The translations under genes were made by a program, and so were the position numbers. A DNA stretch of 64,000 bases from Owenia fusiformis (taxonomy: Eukaryota > Annelida > Polychaeta > Sabellida > Oweniidae). The notes beneath the pieces are model-generated. The model saw nothing but the letters and a program-made list of their open reading frames with translations, searched no databases and had not been told where the DNA came from. Of the stretch, positions 36,306 to 64,000 are shown in pieces (the first letter of the stretch is position 1; every line of letters begins with the position of its first letter). The DNA lies in assembly GCA_903813345.2 (NCBI GenBank), contig CAIIXF020000005.1, forward strand, positions 2,356,001 to 2,420,000, in the 5' to 3' direction.

Positions 36306-36402
36306 CTGAATGACTCAGTTTATTCTGGATGACTCGGCTTATTCTGGATGACTCGGCTTATTCTGGATGACTCGGCTTATTCTGGATGACTGGGCTTAAA
36401 AA
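36306..36402. repeat. Five copies of a 19-bp tandem repeat
   Basis: Unit GACTCGGCTTATTCTGGAT, first copy GACTCAGTTTATTCTGGAT and last copy GACTGGGCTT…. Confidence 0.85.
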
Positions 36403-36562
36403 AGTCTAGATCTGGAGTCTGAAATTGAACTTGTTCAATTTCCAAAGTCTAGTTATATTTTATTATCATAAGAATTAAAAGTAAAAATGAATGAAGTCAG
36501 AAACTTCCCATGAAACAGACGAAAGCCCATGAACCAAAAGTATTTAGTTTCCTTTCTGTATC

Positions 36563-37135
36563 TTATATTTGTTTGGCACATGGAGCGGTGAAATAGTCCA
36601 CAGTGTCCAAAAACAATAATAATGCTATATTGGTAATTGGAAAGATTCCACTTACCACGATTTCAAAAAAATTGTAAATAGATGATATAATTCTTGAATT
36701 TGGGTCATTTGTTTCAAGGAATCTGTAGGCTCTTTCAGCTGAGCTGACAAAATCACCAAGATTTACAGATGGTCCATCTGTTGGCTGCTCATTGTCACTT
36801 TCAAGGAATGTTAATGGCTCTGAAACTTGATCTGTGGGTATTTCAGTGGTTTGATGGTTCTTGGGCTCTGAATTCACTTGATTGGCGTACCTAATTTCAA
36901 CATCTTCATTGTCACCATTACATGTTATGGACCCGTTTTTCAAATTAACAGTATTAGGGATGAAACCATAGTTTTTCCTTCTGTAATGGCATTTTCCAGT
37001 TGACGGGTCTATATAAAGTCTATCAATTTTCAATTCTTCATGAGAGTGTATTGTAATGGTGTGGCTAATTACTTCACTGAATAAGGAATGTTTATCCGAA
37101 CAATGGATACAAAGAAAATCTGGCCAGTTGTCCAT
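36563..37135 (-). CDS. Unrecognised C2H2-type protein exon inside the CACTGTG element
   Basis: A minus-strand open frame of 190 residues if it starts at the ATG directly after a ttatttacag acceptor (37135). The frame stays open further 5', to a Met at 37183. It begins MDNWPDFLCIHCSDKHSLFS and contains C-x2-C-x12-H-x4-H (CIHC…HTITIH), a canonical C2H2 finger spacing. This is followed by YIDPSTGKCHYRRKNYGFIP, an acidic Thr/Ser/Pro region and a hydrophobic C-terminal segment (VSGIFPITNIALLLFL). I do not recognise the family. It lies between inverted termini of a putative mobile element, so it may be cargo or a captured host gene piece. Confidence 0.45.
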   Translation of the reverse strand: MDNWPDFLCIHCSDKHSLFSEVISHTITIHSHEELKIDRLYIDPSTGKCHYRRKNYGFIPNTVNLKNGSITCNGDNEDVEIRYANQVNSEPKNHQTTEIPTDQVSEPLTFLESDNEQPTDGPSVNLGDFVSSAERAYRFLETNDPNSRIISSIYNFFEIVVSGIFPITNIALLLFLDTVDYFTAPCAKQI

Positions 37136-37595
37136 CTGTAAATAAATCATCATGATAAAAGCATAATTTATTATAGCATCCATTTGTTACCGTTCTGAAT
37201 CCAAATGATACATAGTTGAATCCATTTGATACATATATGTTGACGTTTACGAAATGTTGTTCAAATATCTTCCCTATAACAGGAATATGCTAGCTGAAAC
37301 TTTCACACATTGTCATACTATGTATATTGAATATGTATGCAAGATTTCAAGTCAATATGTTAAGTAGAAACTCTGAGATCACTTACCTCGATTTTCTGTC
37401 ATATTTTTTCAACGACCCCATTCACTATAATGTACGCGAGAACCCACGAAACATTGCATATACATGACTGCATCCACATTGATCGACTAGCCACAGTGAG
37501 TTATAAAGAAGCGGAGTCGAACGAATGGAAATGGTATCATTTTCAATCATGATATAGTGATAGAAGCAACAAATATCTACTGGCATTGGAGCAAG

Positions 37596-37667
37596 TCCAT
37601 TATGGTCTAGTGGTTAGGATTCCTGGCTTTCACCCAGGCGGCCCGGGTTCTATTCCCGGTAATGGAA
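37596..37667 (+). tRNA. tRNA-Glu (UUC), second copy with a B-box substitution
   Basis: Same 72-nt structure and TTC anticodon as the copy at 33224, with perfect acceptor pairing. It differs in the D loop (TAGTGGTTAGG instead of TAGGGGTTAGG) and in the T loop, where GGTTCGATTCC is GGTTCTATTCC. Position 57 of the T loop is almost always a purine, and this base lies in the pol III B box, so transcription or folding may be reduced. It could be an ageing copy. Confidence 0.85.
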
Positions 37668-38210
37668 CTGTCATTTTGGTCTCTGTCAAGGTCGCAAAGG
37701 GAACATTTACAACTCCATTTGCGACTCAACTAAAAGAACGGAAAAGTTTTACACACAAGCTTTTTCAAAAGTGGTATTCTAAAGAACAAAACTAAGATTC
37801 AGAAACTGACAGGCTTGATATGCTCTCGAATGAAAACTTCCAGTTGCCAAACTTGTGGAGGAGGGTGTAATACTTCCTGTGATGAATTCACAGATGTGAT
37901 TTGTTCAATTCAAGATGTTATGAAACAGATATGAAGATGAAAATACAAAGATAGTATGTTTGGGATCATTCTGACATTATCGAATTCGAAGATGTCAAGA
38001 TGGCCATGGGATATTGAAAAATTGATCTGTATACTTGTATACTGAGTCGATATTAGGGAAGTTAAGCTACACGTTTTAAGAGAACTTGTACGGGAACGTA
38101 CAAGGGATTCACTTTAAGCAAATTACTCTAGAGTGCCATCTCGATCCACCGTTGTTCCTACCCTGGTCTCTAAACCCAATGGAATAAGTACACTAGTCCT
38201 AGCGTTAAGC

Positions 38211-38482
38211 CCCCCTCACATATGAACGAATCCACGAAACGCAGTCTTGCGAATAGGAATTGAGTAAAATCCGTTCCCATTAGTATGTGTACGTTGTACA
38301 TCGTTGGGGTGTTCGTATGTGTAAGTTTCCTCTCGGAAAGCTTCGGAAGCATGCGCAAAGATGTGCTTCAGCATGGGCTCTATCGGTAGAGCCCATGGCT
38401 TCAGTAAGCATGTTTACGTTCCCAATCGCTAGAATTGACATCGCAAGACTGCGTTTGGTGGATTCGTTCATATGTGAGGGGG
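38211..38482. mobile_element. 272-bp inverted-repeat MITE
   Basis: The left arm CCCCCTCACATATGAACGAA continues through TCCACGAAACGCAGTCTTGCGA. The inverted right arm ends TTCGTTCATATGTGAGGGGG. Arms are about 42 bp. The centre contains a second hairpin around 38373-38399 (GGGCTCTATCGGTAGAGCCC). It lies 0.5 kb upstream of IMPDH candidate exon A1. Confidence 0.7.
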
Positions 38483-38957
38483 CCTTTATATCGGACTTTA
38501 ACGAAAGTGAAGGTATTCCTCAAATGACATACCCATTGCACAAAAGAGGTTACTTTATTTGGTTTAACGAACTATATGAACAAGTTGGAGGTTTACTTCT
38601 CATTAAAGAATATTATATATATAGCAATTGATCACCTACTGCGAACAAATCGTCCGATCGTGACATCCCCCTGTCACTTTTGCCATTTAAAGAAATAGGC
38701 CAATTTTCACCTATTTGTCACCTTATCTTATTCATTATACAAAAGATTTAATTACTTTTCTGCTGCAATATCACGAAGATTATATCATTGCTATACACAG
38801 TGCTGAACGTTACCGAAGAACCCAATCCGTATATCACTTTAAGCTATAAGAATATCCTACTGGAAATACATTGACGAAGTGGAGTTATTCGAACTTCAGA
38901 AGAATTTGAACTTGCAGAAGAAGATTCCTCGAGCTTAGCAAAGAGAAACAAAGAATA

Positions 38958-40133
38958 ATGTCTCAAAGACAACAGAACGTAAGTATTGTTTAAAAAGGGC
39001 AATATACTACAGTACTACAGCACTGTAAGGGCTAATATTATAACCGTGGGTCCAATTCTGGTTAAAATGTAACACTATTAAACATAGTACATTATTTATT
39101 ATGATCAGTTGTAACTTTTTAGTTGAAAAATGAAAAGTAAACAAAAAATTGGATACGAATATAATGGGCGTGTGATATGTGTATTGAGATCAGATTTTTA
39201 TAGATAAAAATAGGGAGTTATATAAAAAGCAGACGATAATACATACATATACATTTTCACCAACAATGTCCTCTTTAAGAATGGATACAGACGAGCTATT
39301 TCCGAGTATATAAGTAAGAAAAAATTTCACATTTTCACACTTTATTTGCACTCTCCATCCCATATCAGACCTGTTTTTACAGTCTTAAAAGTCAGGTAAA
39401 AAATTTCTGTATGTAAATCTTCAACAACGTTATGAGTTCAGATATCTCAATTTTCTTTCCAGGAAACGTTAGAAATGTTAGGAAAACAATGGCATGGTAT
39501 TTGAAAAGATTCCAACGCTTTATCCATTTCTGCTTATTCCTTGGCAAGAAGCAAGTCAACAATTAACTTAGAACGTTTATCAAAAACTGCCCAAAACAGA
39601 AATGATCAATTTTTTTTGATAAATATTTGGCAAGTCCCGATCATCAAAGCAGATATGCAATATTTGTCTAATTATTGGTTAAACTATTTCAAAATGTAAC
39701 AGCAGACGGCATAGCCTATTTAATTAACAATTTCGAACAACAGCATATAATTGACCTAGTAAAAATACAACTGATAGAATATTTGAACAATGTGTGAAAG
39801 AATGGCTTCAAAAATGAATCAAGTAAATTGTTCAAAATTATATTTTTAGGTTAAACTTGCTGGTTCAGGCAAGTCAATATCAATGAGTGCCATAAAAAGC
39901 GAACGTGAAAAGGAGTCGTCTGTGCGCACCCTCTCAATCCCCGATCAACACCAAAGGAAAGAGAGCTGCTCCGACGAAGAAGGCAATGCTATACGAGAGG
40001 AGGCAGAAGGCTCCGATTGTCAACCAAAACCACTCGAGAACCTGAACAAAGCAACGGCGAACCTGGGCCACGAGTCTGCCAACTCGCGGGCTTTTAGAGA
40101 AATGTACCAACGTGGGTGCGCCTCAAAATACAG
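38958..40133 (+). CDS. Candidate alternative N-terminal exons A1+A2 of IMPDH
   Basis: A1 is 38958-38978 (ATG, MSQRQQN, donor gtaagt, phase 0). A2 is 39850-40133 (acceptor tttttag, donor AG|gtaagc, phase 2) and is open throughout, with an in-frame internal ATG at 39883. A2 encodes about 95 polar residues (KSEREKESSVRTLSIPDQH; LGHESANSRAFREMYQ). Phase 2 plus the single T before the IMPDH ATG (acceptor ending 44366) gives AGT Ser then Met-Ala-Asp, in frame. From memory, the long human IMPDH1 N-terminus has HPGHETAAQRY shortly before MADYLI. The GHE-S/T-A match and its position support homology. Alternative: an unrelated small gene or 5' UTR. Confidence 0.5.
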
Positions 40134-40189
40134 GTAAGCGACCTATTCTGAATTTCTTTTTATAATTCATTATTGTTTAAAAACAAAAA

Positions 40190-40331
40190 AACTGTCGGAT
40201 AGAAATGCACGACGAAGCTCTCGTCCAAGAAGCGAAGTCCATGAAGTCGAAAGAGTACAAAGGGTTGCCCTAATTTATAAACGAAGACGAAGCTCTCTTT
40301 TAAGAAGCGAAGTCGAATGAATACAAAGGTC
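40190..40331. mobile_element. Two partial copies of the small dispersed MITE
   Basis: GACGAAGCTCTC…AAGAAGCGAAGTC…ACAAAGG occurs twice, at about 40210-40270 and 40280-40331. These lie immediately downstream of candidate IMPDH exon A2. Confidence 0.45.
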
Positions 40332-40735
40332 ACAAACTGATACATGTTCCATGTAACTCAATAAATTGATCAATAACTTGCGGTTCAATCAGCCATATGG
40401 AATTTCACATTACAGTGTAGCCCCAAAAGAAATTCTACTATATAATTCCACTTCTTGTCATCCATGAGATGCCGTAAATGAAACCTGAACTTTAGAAATT
40501 GACGTCCGATTGATTTACACAAGTCAGTTCCGACTTTTGAGAGCAATTTGATGGTTTGATTGTCCACTGGTATATCGATCAACTTACTACTGGTACTACA
40601 GATCGATTTTCAATGTACGAGCTGGCCGAAGCAATCGATGTACCCTCGAGATACCATTCGATGACATCTCTAAATGGATCCCGTAGATCATGATACAGGT
40701 ACAGGATCATACTCAATAAAAGAATCCTCTTGCCT

Positions 40736-41660
40736 CCAATGTTATTCAGTGAAACAATCTACCAACTTACTATTTTGCTAAGTGAAACAGTCTACCTACC
40801 AACTTGTTACTTAGTTGAATAATCTACCAGCCACGTTACTGAAATGTTAATGAAATATTCTTCCTATCAACGATGTTACTCAATGAAACAATCTACCTAC
40901 CAACCATGTTACTCTATTGAATAATCTACCAGTCGTCTTACTCATTGAAATATTCTCCCTATCAACGATGTTACTCAGCGAAACAATCTACTTACCAACC
41001 ATGTTACTCAATTGAATAATCTACCAGTCGTCTTACTCATTGAAATATTCTCCCTATCAACGATGTTACTCAATGAAACAATCTACTCACCAACCATGTT
41101 ACTCAATTGAATAATCTATCAGCCGCGTTACTCAATAAAAAATTCTTCCTACCAACGATTTTACTCAATGAAACAATCTACTCACCAACCATGTTACTCA
41201 ATTGAATAATCTATCAGCCGCGTTACTCAATGAAATATTCTTCCTACCAACAATGTTACTCAATGAAACAATCGACCTACCAACCATGTTACTTAATTGA
41301 ATAATCTACCAACGATGTTACTCAATGAAACGATCTACCTACCAATCATGTTACTCAATGAAACTATCTACTTCCCAACCATGTTACTCAATAGAATAAT
41401 TTACCTTCCAACTATGTTACTCAATGAAACAATCTACTTACTAACCATGTTACTCAATTGAATAATCTACCTACCATGCTACTCAATGAAATAATCTACT
41501 TACCAACCATGTTACTCAATTGAATAATCTACCTACCATGTTACTCAATGAAACAATCTACTTACCAATCATGTTACTCAATTGAATAATCTACCTACCA
41601 GCTATGTACTCAACTGAATGTTTTTCCTACCAACTATGTTACTCAATGAAACAATCTACC
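40736..41660. repeat. Minisatellite, about 32-37-bp unit, between IMPDH candidate exons A2 and B
   Basis: More than 25 diverged copies alternating TGTTACTCAATGAAACAATC and TGTTACTCAATTGAATAATC with CTACCTACCAACCA-type joints. It ends about 300 bp before candidate exon B. Confidence 0.88.
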
Positions 41661-41963
41661 TGTCATAATTATACATTTGCATTAATAACTACAGCACTGA
41701 GCTATCATATCGATTAGTTATGTTCCATCCAATTTTGTTGGATGATATTTCCGTGCGTGTATCTTACAATTACGGCCAAGCTATGCGATGCTCTGTGTCT
41801 CTGCTGAAGTTACAGTACCAATACAACGCAATTATGCTCTCTTGAAAAAATGAAACTTGGCTCGAGAAGGGGCTCTTAACAACGTAGGTAAGGCAACGTG
41901 CAAGGACAGAGACCTGCTACTTGAAGGGGGATTCATTGTGAGAGCTATTGAGAGGAAACTAAC

Positions 41964-42097
41964 ATGTCATTCGCTGGTGAACGTGATCAAGGCGATATGG
42001 CTCGTTATGAGACTGCAGAACAGAGGTTGAACAAACATATATCGGTCTCAAATAGAGGCCCACATAACGACAATAGATGTCTGGGAAACAATACTAC
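41964..42097 (+). CDS. Candidate alternative first exon B of IMPDH
   Basis: ATG 41964 opens a 44-codon frame ending AC|gtaagt at 42097, phase 2. Joined to the T at 44367 it gives ACT Thr followed by the canonical MADYLI in frame. The sequence contains RYETAEQRLNKHI, which resembles the HETAAQRY motif I recall from long vertebrate IMPDH1 and the GHESANSR of exon A2. Whether transcription starts just upstream or the exon is spliced from A1/A2 cannot be seen. Confidence 0.45.
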
Positions 42098-42521
42098 GTA
42101 AGTACATGGAGAAAACTGGATATAGTATATGTAATATAACTAGCTCATCAGCTCTGATTCAGCCGCAATACTATAGCATGCAGCAAGCAATATCAATTCA
42201 GCCTTGTGGGAAAATGTCATCAGTCTTGTCTGATTTACATTTCCAAGGATTTCTCATTTCTTTTGCGATGTTTTTTAAGAGATAGACATCCAATCATGAT
42301 ATGATAGCTCAGTTCTGTTTTGTATTGTTGAGCTATAGCTCTGTTTATCGCTGACGATTTGAAACTACAATACAGCGCATGGTAATGAGAGAATGGAGGT
42401 CATTTATCTAATTTCGTGATTTTCGAGCTGAAAGAAATACAGTCGCCTTCCATAACGATGTAACAATTTGGGGTAAAATTAATTTAGTTTTTCATTGTGC
42501 ATAATTTGCTTGGAGCCTACC

Positions 42522-43087
42522 CACCCTATGCAGACAGAGCCTGTGGGAAATATTGGGTGCGGCGCAAATGAGCGGAGGGTGCGGAGCTAACGGTCATTTT
42601 TGAATTTAAAATTGGGATATTTCTGAAACTAAGCCGTTTTGGGACTTTGCGGAGCTACGTTTATGGAGCTGCTCCGCACCCAATATTTAGAGGGGCTCAT
42701 ATCTGAAGAACATTTCCGAATTTTTATAAAATCACACAGATACTGCCTGGCTTCCAAGATGCAAAAATAATTTGTATAGATAGTGCACCTTGAACACCAT
42801 TTTTTATGAATGCTGGGGACTCAGTATTAAAAGGATAATTTCAAAATATATAGGTCTGGGAAAGGTTTAAGGCACACTGCGTCGCTATAGAATGAATTGC
42901 GCTACTATTTTCACAATTGTATTTATATTTGGTGTCAAATACACATATCTTGGTATATTTGAAGTCCCAAAACGGCTTAGTTTCAGAAATATCCCAAATT
43001 TAAATTCAAAAATAACCGTTAGCTCCGCACCCTCCGCTCATTTGCTCCGCACCCAATATTTCCCACAGGCTCTGTCTGCATAGGGTG
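42522..43087. mobile_element. 566-bp inverted-repeat MITE
   Basis: Ends CACCCTATGCAGACAGAGCC and GGCTCTGTCTGCATAGGGTG are inverted. Arms are at least 125 bp and include AAATATTGGGTGCGG… mirrored by …CCGCACCCAATATTT and GGGATATTTCTGAAAC. It lies between candidate IMPDH exon B and the canonical first coding exon. Confidence 0.7.
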
Positions 43088-44367
43088 CTACCCGCCCTTT
43101 AAATGTAGCAGAGGCCAGGATCAGGTGAATTAGCGTGTTCATAACCATGACAACGTATCTCAAGGGTTGGTCCCATTCTATTTTCGATATCACTTTGAAA
43201 TGTTCTGAAATTACCTTGTGATATGTTTGTATTCGGCAAATCAATGAAGAGTATACATACATGTAAACTGAGACGAATATAAATCATTATGTTGTGAGTT
43301 CAAATTTATGATTAAGAAGGAATATTTTCTTTTAAGCATTCTTGACTAAGATACATATGTTTCTGCTAAATGTGAAAACACAGCACGGGGCTCAGTGAAT
43401 TGTTCATCGCGGAATGTGCCCGTTTTTGTATACAAGCCTAAAACCTCGCCAAATTCGCCTTTGTTTCAGGTATCATACAAAAGGCTTCGTAATATAAGTA
43501 GCTACATGAAAAAGTCCTTCAAAACGGAGATATAGTTATTCCCAAATTAAGGGGTGACGTTTTTGCGGTCACCTGTACTGGGATTTGAATTTGAATTTTG
43601 AATTTTTTATTTTCAATTCAAAGAAAGAACAAATGGGTATTAGCACAGTAGGTGTAGGTGTAGGTATGTAGGTGAAAGGCATTGCAATTTGAAAAAGGTT
43701 TAATTTTAAAGCCTTATACGGAGTAGGCTTACAATAGATATCGTGTTATTTCAATTTTGGTCGTTTTGGAATTTCAGCCCTATGTTCCATTTTATTACGT
43801 TACTAATTCAGTGACTAAATGTTCATAAGGTCATTATGAATGGACACTCCTCTATTATAAAATGAAATACCAAATAAAATCTTTTGATTTTGAGTTTTTT
43901 AGAAAAATCATAATCTCAGTATTAAATTGTGGGAATTGCATGCTTCAGATTTGACATATCTTTGTGTGAACTCTAAAGTCTATCTCAATAAATGCATATG
44001 ATGTGTTAGGATTTGCCCTAAACTTAGCTCAATAGGTTAAAATGATCATGATCGAGTCTTGCCTTCAGATTTCAGATATCTATTCAGTAAAAGATTCATC
44101 AAAAACTATTTTAACATAGAAAATGGATGATAATATAAAACATTGAACCCCTGGTCACCAAATCCTGGCTACGCCACTGCGTAGTGCGTACAGAACAGTA
44201 CAGACGGCGCTTCATGCTTCTGTCATGCTCATTCTGCTGGTAGTTTATAAATGATTTTTGCTACTCGTATTTTAAAACGAGGCTAGTCCAATAACCTTGA
44301 CATTACGAAAAAGTAGAATCACGCTATTTCAACAAAACACTCCATTTTACTAAGTTATTATTCCAGT

Positions 44368-62802
<18,435 letters not shown>

Positions 62803-63398
62803 ACTGACTTCTGCGTATCACTTTAATATGGAGGTTAACTGTAAGGAGCCAGCAATCACGATGACTTTGAAAAAGAACAGAATGGACTTTCTTACAGAAC
62901 TACTCATCAAGAAAAATTTAAAATGACAGTATTTTCAAAATGTGGATATTATTTCTAAAAGATAAAGAATGATGTATTATTATTTTCTTAAATGCAACAT
63001 TCTATTTTTCTACAGAAGAATGACTTAAACAGTTCTGCCTTTGAATTACATTTACATATGGATGAAGACGTTCATATGATTGATGAATTCAACATATATT
63101 TCTGGTCTTTATAGCTTTATGTTATATACCATTTTGAAGCTGAATGTCTCATGCTCATACCATAACATTATCATAAGTAGATCTCAAATGGGGGACAGCC
63201 TGCACTTTTTTACATGCTAATTATAGAATTCTCTATTTTGTTGTGTTCATGTACAAAAGGGACCACAAATTTTGTTACTATATATAGAGTATATATATAG
63301 GTTATATTTATTGAATTTAATGTATAAGGTTTAGTCCATGATTTGTGAAGACTTGGTCCCTTTTTTAACAAAGTTTGTCTTACATTTCCCTATTTACA

Positions 63399-63475
63399 GA
63401 TGTAGTTCACAAATCACAGCTGTAATTCACAAATCACAGCTGTAATTCACAAATCACAGCTGCAATAGATAATTC
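63399..63475. repeat. 20-bp tandem repeat in the IMPDH 3' UTR
   Basis: Four copies of TGTAATTCACAAATCACAGC. Confidence 0.85.
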
Positions 63476-63743
63476 ACCAGTTGCAGCTGTAATAAGCTTT
63501 CATGTTCAATGTTATTGTTAATAACAGTGCAAAGGTACAGACAATGCATCTGTTTTTACATTTACTTTTATATTATTTAAAGCAATAATTTTTTGTTGGA
63601 ATTATGTTTTATTGTGTGTCTTGAAGGCTTGATGTTTAGGAATATCTGAAGATTGTCAGGCTTTGTAAGAAATAAGGCACAATTTGTTTCACTGTGAATT
63701 TTTTCTTTCCTAAACAGGAGATGACATTGTCTTAAAGTCCACT

Positions 63744-63749
63744 AATAAA
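63744..63749 (+). promoter_or_regulatory. Candidate poly(A) signal AATAAA of IMPDH
   Basis: Canonical hexamer about 0.94 kb after the IMPDH stop codon. No downstream evidence of use is available. Confidence 0.3.
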
Positions 63750-64000
63750 TGCATACTGAGATTAAGGGCGTGATATTCCCATTTAGTAAAATCATGTATA
63801 GGCTATGTAGTTTATGTTTACTTTAAAAAGAGTGCCATGTCAGTACTAATAATCTAGTAGATGTCTTACAAAATTGTATGTTTAAATAACAAACTTATTG
63901 TAATGAACATTATTGAATATTTGAGACAATTTTTTCGTATGGCTTTGCTTGAAACGCACATGTAGGAGCACATGTAGGCAAATCAGTAGGAGAAAAATAA

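Larger units (their letters stand above)
34043..37498. mobile_element. 3.46-kb DNA transposon-like element, CACTGTG termini, 5-bp target duplication
   Basis: The left end CACTGTGACTAGTCGATC and the inverted right end CACTGTGGCTAGTCGATC continue as about 55-60 bp of near-identical inverted repeat. Directly outside both ends is AGTTA (34038-34042 and 37499-37503). The flanks, joined across one AGTTA, recreate the small dispersed repeat seen intact at 7611-7681 (…GAGTCTAGTTATAAA…). This is strong evidence of insertion. Five-base duplications and CAC-starting heptamers are known for the Transib/RAG-like superfamily. No transposase is recognised inside, so it is probably non-autonomous or decayed. 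Confidence 0.75.
62803..64000 (+). other. IMPDH 3' UTR
   Basis: Non-coding AT-rich sequence after the stop. An AATAAA at 63744-63749 is a candidate poly(A) signal. A short tandem repeat sits inside at 63399-63475. The true transcript end may lie beyond the window. Confidence 0.5.

Noticed and set aside
35905-36309. 134-codon frame rich in Ser/Pro/Tyr/Leu
   Set aside because: It is a pyrimidine-rich microsatellite with no stops on this strand, not a gene.

Overview
The window is AT-rich animal nuclear DNA: split genes with GT-AG introns, kilobase introns full of short inverted-repeat elements and minisatellites, and two RNA polymerase III tRNA genes. The two protein genes are closest to vertebrate-type families, and the fold-back elements and tandem repeats are typical of marine invertebrates. 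A non-vertebrate deuterostome (hemichordate, echinoderm or cephalochordate-like) is my best guess. The sequence alone does not fix the species.

Layout. 1-4.7 kb: no complete gene, only two inverted copies of a receptor-like first-exon fragment. 4.7-29.2 kb (+): a complete 16-exon gene for a PLEKHG7-type RhoGEF (DH-PH protein, about 850 residues). Its introns carry three minisatellites, two of which run directly up to a splice acceptor. 29.2-38.9 kb: a repeat-rich intergenic block. It holds a 2.2-kb inverted-repeat element with a fold-back element nested inside, two tRNA-Glu(UUC) genes, and a 3.46-kb element whose inverted termini begin CACTGTG. That element is flanked by a 5-bp duplication inside a copy of a small dispersed repeat. 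38.9-64 kb (+): a complete IMP dehydrogenase (IMPDH) gene.

The IMPDH gene is the most interesting object. Its canonical product is 515 residues with the catalytic Cys331 intact. Two internal exons are multiplied. The exon for residues 207-240 (end of the CBS/Bateman module, allosteric nucleotide region) exists in three tandem versions of exactly 103 nt. The exon for residues 274-303 (cofactor-binding DSSQGNS loop) exists in two versions of exactly 91 nt. All have matching splice phases and open frames, and neither length is a multiple of three, so only one member of each set can be used without a frameshift. This predicts up to 6 catalytic isoforms. Upstream, two separate sets of candidate N-terminal exons end in the phase needed to join the canonical ATG exon in frame. 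Both carry a GHESA/YETA-like motif resembling the long vertebrate IMPDH1 N-terminus. One locus may therefore make a combinatorial family of IMPDH enzymes differing in N-terminus, allosteric region and cofactor loop.

The gene models rest on splice-phase bookkeeping and protein families recalled from memory. No alignment, RNA data or database search was available.
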